DNA of 64,000 nt from Frankiaceae bacterium (GTDB lineage Bacteria; Actinomycetota; Actinomycetes; Mycobacteriales; SCTD01). Shown here one piece after another: positions 18,721-25,238 of this stretch (position 1 is its first letter; the number at the start of each line of letters is the position of its first letter). The stretch is from assembly GCA_016650445.1 (NCBI GenBank), contig JAENVS010000041.1, forward strand, positions 1-64,000, read 5' to 3'. A program made the position numbers and the translations under genes. The notes below the pieces were generated by a model. It was not told where the DNA came from and did no database searches. It was given only the letters and a program-made list of their open reading frames with translations.

Positions 18721-20166
18721 TCAGTCGACGAGGCGGGATGCGACCGGCCGGACCGCGACCGGCGCACCTGGGGTGCCGCCGGCACGTGAGAGGTACTCCG
18801 GTACGCCGACGCAGGTGAAGAGCAGCGTCACGAGATCGTCCGGCTCGCCGAGGAGCGCGGGGATCTCCGAGTCGAGGAACGTCATCCCTGTCGCGCTGGC
18901 GCCGAGGGCGTAGGCGGCGAGGTGCAGTCGCCCTTCGACCACACCTGCGGCGAGCTGCGCCTCGCGGTAGCTGCGGTCGTCGAGCGATGCATGCTCGACG
19001 GCTGAAATGGCGACGAACGCCGCCTCCGCCGCGAGCGACTGACCGAGGCAGATGCGCTCGAGCTTGTCGCGCAGGTCGCCCTTGCGCAAGGGGGTCGTCA
19101 GGTCTGGCCAGCGGTAGAGCCCCGGCTCGACGTCGTCGACACCGTGCACGGCGATCCAGTGCGGCAGGTCGATGCCGCGAAGCGCCGCGGACATGCCCCA
19201 CTCGAGCACGTCGCGGGGAAGGGTCCGGGACCGGTCCATCCGGCGCTGCGATCCGCGTCGCCGGATGACCTCGTCGAGCGAGGCCGACTGCGGGACGTCC
19301 TTCATCGCGGCGCCGTTGGGCCACGGGTCGCCGAGCACGTCCCGCTCCCCCGCCCGTTGGGCAGCCGTGTCGAGCGGGAGCTCGACGGTGGCGAGGTCGC
19401 CGGCCGTCGCCGGTGCGGCCGGGTGGACGGCAGGGTCGCCGTCGCCCAGGGACAGCAGGGCCAGTGGGTACTCGTGGACGCCGTCGGCACCGACGAGCTC
19501 GCGCACCTCGGCGTCGGGGAACAACGATCGCAGTCTGGGCGCCAGGCCAGCGGCCGCGGCGGCGACGACGAGCTGCGACAGCAACGTGCCGGCATCCCAG
19601 TAGAGGTGCCGCCACCCGCGCTCGGCGTAACGCCAACCCGTGCGCCACGGGATGCCGGTCACGACGAGTGTCGTCACGTCGCCGCCCGCCGGTGGGGCGA
19701 TCTGCACAAGTGCGTGCTCGGCGCCGTCATACCAGTGCACGCCGTCGGGGACTCCGTCGACGCCGCGCGTGCTCGCGTAGACCTCCAGCGGAAACCGCCC
19801 GCCCGCCGAGCCCGCTGCGCGGAACAGCTGCTGGCGCCCGTTGCGCTCGATCGTCCGGACGACCCCGGCTCCGAGGAACAGGATGCGGCCCAGCTGGGCG
19901 GCGTCGAGCGGCTGCGCGGGTGCGTCGACACCGGCGAGAACGGCCGTGGCGGCGATTCCTGGGTCAGGCAGGTCACGCGGCAGCGCGACGACGGGCAGGC
20001 CGGGCGGGTACTGCTTCATCGGCGGCGGCACTGTCGCCGGGTCGCTCGGGACGAGGTCGTGCCGGACCCGCGGGTCGTCGATCGGCGCGTCCCACTCGCG
20101 GTCGGGCAGGTACGACGTCAGCCGGTGCAGCAGGCCCGCACCCGATTCCCTGTCCACGCAGGCCAT
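18721..20166 (-). CDS. SagB/ThcOx-type nitroreductase family dehydrogenase (two-domain)
   Basis: RRGSQRRMDRSRTLPRDVLEWGMSAAL; AAYALGASATGMTFLDSEIPALLGEPDDLVTLLFTCVGVPEY. Confidence 0.75.
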   Translation of the reverse strand: MACVDRESGAGLLHRLTSYLPDREWDAPIDDPRVRHDLVPSDPATVPPPMKQYPPGLPVVALPRDLPDPGIAATAVLAGVDAPAQPLDAAQLGRILFLGAGVVRTIERNGRQQLFRAAGSAGGRFPLEVYASTRGVDGVPDGVHWYDGAEHALVQIAPPAGGDVTTLVVTGIPWRTGWRYAERGWRHLYWDAGTLLSQLVVAAAAAGLAPRLRSLFPDAEVRELVGADGVHEYPLALLSLGDGDPAVHPAAPATAGDLATVELPLDTAAQRAGERDVLGDPWPNGAAMKDVPQSASLDEVIRRRGSQRRMDRSRTLPRDVLEWGMSAALRGIDLPHWIAVHGVDDVEPGLYRWPDLTTPLRKGDLRDKLERICLGQSLAAEAAFVAISAVEHASLDDRSYREAQLAAGVVEGRLHLAAYALGASATGMTFLDSEIPALLGEPDDLVTLLFTCVGVPEYLSRAGGTPGAPVAVRPVASRLVD

Positions 20167-20246
20167 CCTGCCCCGAGTCGACGGCCGATGTGTCGTCCCG
20201 CCTAGCCTTGGTTCATGTCGAACCGCATCGGCGTCTGCTGCGTCTG

Positions 20247-21086
20247 ATGGGTATGAGGCTCCTGCTCCCGCTGGCCGCGGCCGCGGCCGTCGTCGCCGTC
20301 GTGGCAACCGTCTCCTATGTGGCACGGGACCAGTCGACACCGGCTCCGCCGGCAGCGCAGGACGAGGCACAGCTCTGGACGGGCACCGCCACCCTTCTGC
20401 AGACGCCCGACGGCCAGCTGACGCTGTGCGGCGGCGCCGTACTGACCTCCCTTCCGCCGGCGGGCTGCGGCGGCGCTGCCGTCCGCGGGCTCGATCCCAT
20501 GACCGTCGAGGGCGCCAAGCGCTATCAGAACGGATCGATCACGACGCCGTCCGTGCGGCTCGTCGGCACGTGGGACGGGCAGGCCCTCACCGTGACGCAG
20601 CCGCCGGTCACGGCCCAGCCCCAGGCGCCTGACCCCGAGCCGGACATCCCCGGACCGAGCTGCCCCGAGCCGGCCGGCGGGTGGCCGTTCGACAGGGTCG
20701 ACATGGACGGTTGGGATGCGGTGCAGGAGTACGCCGTTCGTCAACCCGATGCGGGCACTGCGCGGGTCGACGACAGCCAGCGGATCCTCACGATGCCGTT
20801 CACCGACGACCTCGAGCGGCACCGGGCAGACATCGCGAAGCTGTACGACGGGCCGGTCTGCGTCGAGCTCGTGGAGCGGTCCGATCGCGAGCTGCGGGCG
20901 CTGTTCGACAGGGTCCAGGCCGATCTCAAGAAGCGTGGGTTGGAGATGCTGGGCGGCAGCCCGAACGGCTCCGCCGGCGGAAACGTGTCCGCGTCAGTCG
21001 TCGGAGTCACTCCGGAGGAGAAGGCCGAGATCGAGGCGTCGTACGACGGGCTGCTTCGGCTCAGCTCGTTCCTGGTGCCGCTGTAG
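20247..21086 (+). CDS. hypothetical secreted/membrane-anchored protein
   Basis: N-terminal hydrophobic segment MRLLLPLAAAAAVVAVVATVSYV; Pro-rich linker; Cys-containing domains. Confidence 0.7.
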   Translation: MGMRLLLPLAAAAAVVAVVATVSYVARDQSTPAPPAAQDEAQLWTGTATLLQTPDGQLTLCGGAVLTSLPPAGCGGAAVRGLDPMTVEGAKRYQNGSITTPSVRLVGTWDGQALTVTQPPVTAQPQAPDPEPDIPGPSCPEPAGGWPFDRVDMDGWDAVQEYAVRQPDAGTARVDDSQRILTMPFTDDLERHRADIAKLYDGPVCVELVERSDRELRALFDRVQADLKKRGLEMLGGSPNGSAGGNVSASVVGVTPEEKAEIEASYDGLLRLSSFLVPL

Positions 21087-21089
21087 GCG

Positions 21090-21404
21090 TCACTCTTCAG
21101 CCAGCGCCGCCTCGACCGTCGGGTAGATGTCGATGATGGTGTGCAGACCCATGATCGTCAGGGTTCGCAGCACCCGCTCGTGAAGCGCGGCCATCCGCAG
21201 CTCGCGACCGTCGGCGATCAGTCGCTTGCGTGCCCCGAGGATGACACCGACCCCGATCGAGTCGATGAACGGCACCTCGGTCATGTCGAGGACCAGGGCC
21301 TTCGACGTCGTCTCGCGGAGCGCCTCGAGCAGTGTCTCCCGAAGGCTCGGCGCCCCGGCCAGCCCGAGGTCACCGTGAAGTCGCAGCACTGCGGGTCCCG
21401 ACAT
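21090..21404 (-). CDS. STAS domain anti-sigma factor antagonist
   Basis: LRLHGDLGLAGAPSLRETLLEAL; LVLDMTEVPFIDSIGVGVILGARKR. Confidence 0.9.
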   Translation of the reverse strand: MSGPAVLRLHGDLGLAGAPSLRETLLEALRETTSKALVLDMTEVPFIDSIGVGVILGARKRLIADGRELRMAALHERVLRTLTIMGLHTIIDIYPTVEAALAEE

Positions 21405-21531
21405 CAGCCCAGTCTGGCCCCTCCAGCTGTCGACGGGAGCATCGGCTCCAAGCCCTCCGGGACTCGCGTTGCGCCCTCAGTTCTGGCACCCTGCCGGTAC
21501 CCGAGAGGGCGTGTTCGTGCCGCAGAGCGGG

Positions 21532-21562
21532 TGGCGGAGGCGGACGGGAATCGAACCCGCCA
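21532..21562 (-). repeat. 31-bp direct repeat copy (putative att site): orphan 3' end of tRNA-Sec including CCA
   Basis: TGGCGGAGGCGGACGGGAATCGAACCCGCCA identical to 23645..23675; no matching 5' tRNA half upstream (no GGAGGCG about 90 nt away). Confidence 0.9.
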
Positions 21563-21697
21563 CGGGCCGGACCGACATGTAGAAGATGATCTTCGGGCTC
21601 TTCCGGGCTTCTTTGAAGCGGAAACAGCCCGGTCTGACACTGCCATCGACGAGCAGATCGAGGTCTACTGACTCGACGGTCGTCGTACGATCCGTTC

Positions 21698-21892
21698 GTG
21701 GCACACGACCGCGTCACCGTCGATCCCGCCCAGATGGGCGGCGTGCCCTGCATCCGCGGCACTCGGGTCACCGTCAGCATGGTGCTCGGTCAGCTGACCG
21801 CCGGCCGCACCGTCGATGAGGTGCTCGCCGACTACCCCTATCTGGAGCGACCCGACGTGCTTGCCGCATTGGAGTTCGCCGGGCCGTCGTGA
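21698..21892 (+). CDS. DUF433 family protein (antitoxin-like), C-terminus possibly frameshifted
   Basis: VTVDPAQMGGVPCIRGTRVTVSMVLGQLTAGRTVDEVLADYPYLERPDVLAALEF; downstream frame encodes VNEREVPIARPA*. Confidence 0.75.
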   Translation: MAHDRVTVDPAQMGGVPCIRGTRVTVSMVLGQLTAGRTVDEVLADYPYLERPDVLAALEFAGPS

Positions 21893-21923
21893 ACGAGCGC
21901 GAGGTGCCGATTGCCCGCCCCGC

Positions 21924-22142
21924 GTGAGGTTCTTGCTCGATGCGAACCTGTCGCCTCGCCTCGGTGAAGCGCTGACCCAGGCCGGCCACCAGGTCCGGCA
22001 TGTGGCGGACCTCGGGCTGCTCGGTGCCTCCGACGCCGAGATCTTCGACCGCGCCGCCGCGGACGGCGGCTCCCCATCGTGTGAAGCCACGGATCTGGAG
22101 GAACGTGCGGAGCAAGAGATCACCTTGCCGGCTCGCGGCTAG
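21924..22142 (+). pseudogene. truncated DUF5615 PIN-like toxin
   Basis: VRFLLDANLSPRLGEALTQAGHQVRHVADLGLLGASDAEIFDRAAADGG then unrelated tail; expected second half (V-x-TxDxDF...) absent. Confidence 0.65.
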
Positions 22143-22157
22143 CCTTACCCCCGGGCC

Positions 22158-22559
22158 GTGGTGAAGCCGGAACACGCCGACGACAAGGACCAGCCGTTCC
22201 TCGACGGCAGCGTGCTTCATGCCGAGGCGGTGCTTGCGGCGCAGGACCCGTGGGACGTCTACCGAGCGTGTAACGCGTTCTCGGACATGGCGAGCAGCGT
22301 GATGAGCAACGCGCCGCTTGAGGACGGTTTCTTGCCGCAACTGCCGTCGGACGTGTACGTCATCTGGGCTGCACTATCCGATGAGATGGACGCGCCCGGT
22401 CGCGCCGGCCCGGAGGTCGAGGCGGCAGCAGCTGCGCATATGAAGCGAGCCGCGAAGGAGTGGCTTGGGTGCGTCCACGACCCGCAGGCGAGGGCGACGT
22501 ACCTGGACCACTGGAAGCACGTCGAGTGCGGCTACGACAAGACGCCTGACCGACAGTGA
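22158..22559 (+). CDS. hypothetical protein (island cargo)
   Basis: GTG start; VKPEHADDKDQPFLDGSVLHAEAVLAAQDPWDVYRACNAFSDMASSVM... Confidence 0.55.
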   Translation: MVKPEHADDKDQPFLDGSVLHAEAVLAAQDPWDVYRACNAFSDMASSVMSNAPLEDGFLPQLPSDVYVIWAALSDEMDAPGRAGPEVEAAAAAHMKRAAKEWLGCVHDPQARATYLDHWKHVECGYDKTPDRQ

Positions 22560-22594
22560 GTAAGTGATGCTCCGCAGGGCAGCCGGCCCTATTC

Positions 22595-22630
22595 GTTTCG
22601 TTTGACGAAACTGATTTTGTCCGACAGAAT
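22595..22630 (+). promoter_or_regulatory. putative promoter/operator of the 22637 gene pair
   Basis: Inverted repeat GTTTCGT-TTG-ACGAAAC (22595-22611) overlapping -35 TTGACG (22602-22607), 17-nt spacer, -10-like CAGAAT (22625-22630), GTG start at 22637. Confidence 0.5.
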
Positions 22631-22636
22631 TACGTC

Positions 22637-22873
22637 GTGCGGATCGAGTTCACGACCGCGAGCAGGCGGCATCGGCTTGGTCGTGCACACGTCCGCTACG
22701 TCATGGCGACGCAGGAACCGGAGGTAGTTGTCACGACGCGAGGCGAGCGCGGATGGAAATACGTCGGCCCCGACGACCGCGGGCTCCTGCTCGAGGTGAT
22801 CGCGGTTGAGCTGGAGGGCGGCGATCTACTGGTGATTCACGCCATGCCTGTGGCGTTGCGAGGAGACAACTGA
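22637..22873 (+). CDS. putative toxin, DUF4258/BrnT-like
   Basis: VRIEFTTASRRHRLGRAHVRYVMATQEPEVVVTTRGERGWKYVGPDDRGLLLEVIAVELEGGDLLVIHAMP. Confidence 0.55.
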   Translation: MRIEFTTASRRHRLGRAHVRYVMATQEPEVVVTTRGERGWKYVGPDDRGLLLEVIAVELEGGDLLVIHAMPVALRGDN

Positions 22874-22874
22874 G

Positions 22875-23180
22875 ATGGCGAAGCGAGTAGTTCCCAAGGT
22901 TACGAAGCAGACCCCCCTGGGACCGGATGTCGACCTCAAGCGGCAGGTGCGACGCGACCAAGAAGGGCGCCGCATCGATGAGGGCTATGTCGAGCGGTTG
23001 CTGAGTGCGAGCCGCAAGCCTGGCCGTCCCGCCCTGGCGGACGGCGGGCCGTCACCTTCCATCGCGTTTCGGGTCCCGACGGCGTTGCGCGACCAGGCCG
23101 AGGAAGTCGCGGCGCGTGAGGGCAAGACGGTTTCCCAGCTGGCCCGAGAAGCGCTGGAAGCGCGCCTCGCGGCGTCGTAA
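22875..23180 (+). CDS. ribbon-helix-helix (CopG-like) antitoxin-type protein
   Basis: SPSIAFRVPTALRDQAEEVAAREGKTVSQLAREALEARL at C-terminus; starts 1 nt after preceding stop. Confidence 0.7.
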   Translation: MAKRVVPKVTKQTPLGPDVDLKRQVRRDQEGRRIDEGYVERLLSASRKPGRPALADGGPSPSIAFRVPTALRDQAEEVAAREGKTVSQLAREALEARLAAS

Positions 23181-23192
23181 GAACTCGCGGAC

Positions 23193-23549
23193 GTGACAAC
23201 CGAGTACAGATTTCCCGATCAGGAGTACCCGAGCGACTTTGAGCTTTGGCTTGAGTCTGACGGAGCAATCAGGATCCGGACGGGCATGCGGGTCGTGGAG
23301 GGTTCCGCGACGGAAGCGCGCGCTCTTGCACAGGCTCTGATCGAAGGCTCGGGCCATTATGTTCGCGCTATGCCCGAGCACTCGGTGACAGGCAGGCACC
23401 GGCCACTGGCAGGGTTTGCTGGTAGTGCCCGCAAGAACGATGCAGGTCGAGCGAAGGCGGCTCCTCTCACGTGTCGAAGCCGGGGAGCTGCCACGGCAGC
23501 GTGGGCTCATGCCGCAGCCGGTACTTGGTCTCGAACTCGGCTTGCGTGA
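23193..23549 (+). CDS. hypothetical protein (island cargo, C-terminus possibly truncated)
   Basis: GTG start VTTEYRFPDQEYPSDFELWLESDGAIRIRTGMRVVEGSATEARALAQAL; composition changes after about 70 aa. Confidence 0.4.
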   Translation: MTTEYRFPDQEYPSDFELWLESDGAIRIRTGMRVVEGSATEARALAQALIEGSGHYVRAMPEHSVTGRHRPLAGFAGSARKNDAGRAKAAPLTCRSRGAATAAWAHAAAGTWSRTRLA

Positions 23550-23644
23550 GCGCAGCGAGGTCGTCTTGCGATGCGCAAGCATGCCCCGCGCATCGCGGCG
23601 GGTGAGTGGTCCAAGCTCCGGCCAGACCGCTGTCGGCTTCGCGT

Positions 23645-23675
23645 TGGCGGAGGCGGACGGGAATCGAACCCGCCA
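23645..23675 (-). repeat. 31-bp direct repeat copy within intact tRNA-Sec
   Basis: Identical to 21532..21562. Confidence 0.9.
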
Positions 23676-23740
23676 GGACGAGATGCTCGCCCTCACCGGT
23701 GTTGAAGACCGGGACGCCCACCAGGAACGCACACGCCTCC
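23645..23740 (-). tRNA. selC: tRNA-Sec (anticodon TCA)
   Basis: GGAGGCGTGTGCGTTCCTGGTGGGCGTCCCGGTCTTCAACACCGGTGAGGGCGAGCATCTCGTCCTGGCGGGTTCGATTCCCGTCCGCCTCCGCCA: anticodon stem CCGGT/ACCGG with loop CTTCAAC, 8-bp variable arm, encoded CCA, 96 nt. Confidence 0.93.
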
Positions 23741-23848
23741 CCGGCCGGTTCGCACCGGCTTGAGGCGACGCTACCGGGCGGGTTCCACCGACACGAACGC
23801 GCGTCGCCCGCCGGTCCCACGTGAAGGACCGGCGGGCGATGGCGGTGG

Positions 23849-24724
23849 TCAGCGGGTGGGACGCAGCTGCCCGCCGGCGGCGATGCTGACCACTCCGGCG
23901 CCCAACAGGATCAGCGAGATCCCGATCGGCGCCGTCGGGTCCGCGCCGGTGAACGGAAGCGCGGTCGCCGATGCGGCGCTCAGCCGCGGAGTGACCGTCA
24001 CGATCGGACCGCTGGCTGCGGAGACACGGGGGCCGACGACTGCGGTGCCTGCACCGCCGGTGAAACCACTTGTGTCCTTCGACGGCTTACCCGGCTTGGA
24101 TGGCTTGCCCGGCTTCGACGGCTTGCCGTGATGGCCCTTGCCCGGCTTGGCGGCCTTGCCATGCGGCTCGTTGTTCTTGCCGTGGTCCTGGTGGGCCTTG
24201 CCATGCGGCTCGTTGTTCTTGCCGTGGTCCTGGTGCGCCTTGCCATGCGGCTCGTCGCTCTTGCCATGGCTCTGGTTGGCCTTACCCGGCTTCGCCGGCT
24301 TTCCGGACGAGCTCGACGCGCCCGATGCGGCAGCCTTGCCGTGGTCGTGTGAGCTGGCGTTGGCGTTGCTGGCGACGGCCGGGCCGGCAGTGACGGCGGA
24401 TGTGGCCACTTTGCCTTCACCGTTGTCTTGGCTTTCGTCCTTGCTGTTGCCGCTGCTCGCGCTGTTGCCGTTGCTGTGGCTCGCGGCGTTCCCGTTGCCA
24501 TGACTGTTGCCATGACTGTTGCCATTGCTGGCGCTGTTGCCGTTGCTCTCACCAGCGCCGTTGCCCTGGCTGTTGCTGTTGCCGTTGCTGCCGTTCTTGC
24601 CGGGGTGGGCGTCGGCGAGGGCCGTACCGCCGAGCGCAACCGCCATCGGCAGGCTCAGCAGAACGGCGGCGAGGGTGGTAACGACCGGGCTTCGGCGCTG
24701 GTTGCAGATCGAGGTGGTGGTCAT
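23849..24724 (-). CDS. LPFTG-anchored (sortase-type) repetitive surface protein
   Basis: Signal-peptide-like N-terminus (VVTTLAAVLLSLPMAVALGGTALADA), Asn/Ser/Gly/His and HGK/PGK repeats, C-terminal LPFTG + hydrophobic segment + LRPTR. Confidence 0.8.
   Translation of the reverse strand: MTTTSICNQRRSPVVTTLAAVLLSLPMAVALGGTALADAHPGKNGSNGNSNSQGNGAGESNGNSASNGNSHGNSHGNGNAASHSNGNSASSGNSKDESQDNGEGKVATSAVTAGPAVASNANASSHDHGKAAASGASSSSGKPAKPGKANQSHGKSDEPHGKAHQDHGKNNEPHGKAHQDHGKNNEPHGKAAKPGKGHHGKPSKPGKPSKPGKPSKDTSGFTGGAGTAVVGPRVSAASGPIVTVTPRLSAASATALPFTGADPTAPIGISLILLGAGVVSIAAGGQLRPTR
24152..24257 (-). repeat. 42-bp tandem repeat (about 2.5 copies) encoding HGKAHQDHGKNNEP
   Basis: GGCCTTGCCATGCGGCTCGTTGTTCTTGCCGTGGTCCTGGTG at 24152 and 24194, partial third copy from 24236. 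Confidence 0.85.
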
Positions 24725-24778
24725 GCGGGGACTCCCGTCCAAGTAGCGGACGTCCGCAGACGCGCCGTACCGAACGAG

Positions 24779-25016
24779 CCGGTCTCGCCACTGGCTCCCC
24801 GCCCGGTCTTGGCGACCGTCGTACCTCCGTGCGCCGATATCGGCGTCGGTGAGGACCGTGCGGATCACTGCCTCTGCATCCGGTGCGGCAGCGCGTCCGA
24901 AGACGTCCTGCTGCACAGGGCAGGTCGGTCTCGCCACTCACTCCCCGGACGGTCATGGCGACCGTCTTCCTCCGTGCGACGCGGGTGCGCCGTCGGTGAG
25001 GACCGTCCGGATCTAC
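24779..25016 (-). promoter_or_regulatory. tandem pair of conserved, probably structured leader elements (candidate cis-regulatory RNA)
   Basis: Minus-strand copies ATCCGGACGGTCCTCACCGACG...GCACGGAGGAAGACGGTCGCCATGACCGTCCGGGGAGTGAGTGGCGAGACCGAC and ATCCGCACGGTCCTCACCGACG...GCACGGAGGTACGACGGTCGCCAAGACCGGGCGGGGAGCCAGTGGCGAGACCGGC about 144 bp apart. Confidence 0.55.
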
Positions 25017-25238
25017 GCTTCCTTGTCACAGCGGGCGGGTGCCCCCTGCGGTCACCTCAGCTCCTCGTGGTTACGGAGTGTGCTGCGGTGTTGACTGAAG
25101 GTAACGGGCTTGGTACGGCGCACGCTCCCGCCGCCCGGCGCAACTTGCGCGGCTCACGGTTACGGCGTTCGCCCCGGTCGGATGGCCCGGAAGTCCTATC
25201 CCGACCGGGTAGGTAGCGACCGCCGTAGCGTCGCGGTC

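Larger units (their letters stand above)
21532..23675. mobile_element. putative tRNA-Sec-targeted mini-island, no integrase
   Basis: Flanked by the exact 31-bp tRNA-Sec 3'-end repeat; contains toxin-antitoxin-like genes and an AT-rich promoter. Confidence 0.6.

Noticed and set aside
21532-21630. A second complete tRNA
   Set aside because: Only the 31-nt T-arm/acceptor 3' end matches; no complementary 5' acceptor or anticodon stem is found within about 100 nt.
23467-23820. 117-aa minus-strand ORF across tRNA-Sec (and similar ORFs containing ...GSIPVR...)
   Set aside because: Typical spurious translation through a tRNA T-arm; the RNA gene explains the region.
24152-24257. CRISPR-like repeat array
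   Set aside because: The 42-bp repeats are contiguous, in frame and encode the HGKAHQDHGKNNEP peptide; no spacers.
24779-25080. Cobalamin riboswitch
   Set aside because: GGAGCCAGTGGCGAGACCGG and CCCGCCCGCTGTGAC resemble B12-box/core fragments, but they are interrupted, in the wrong spacing, and not conserved in the second copy.
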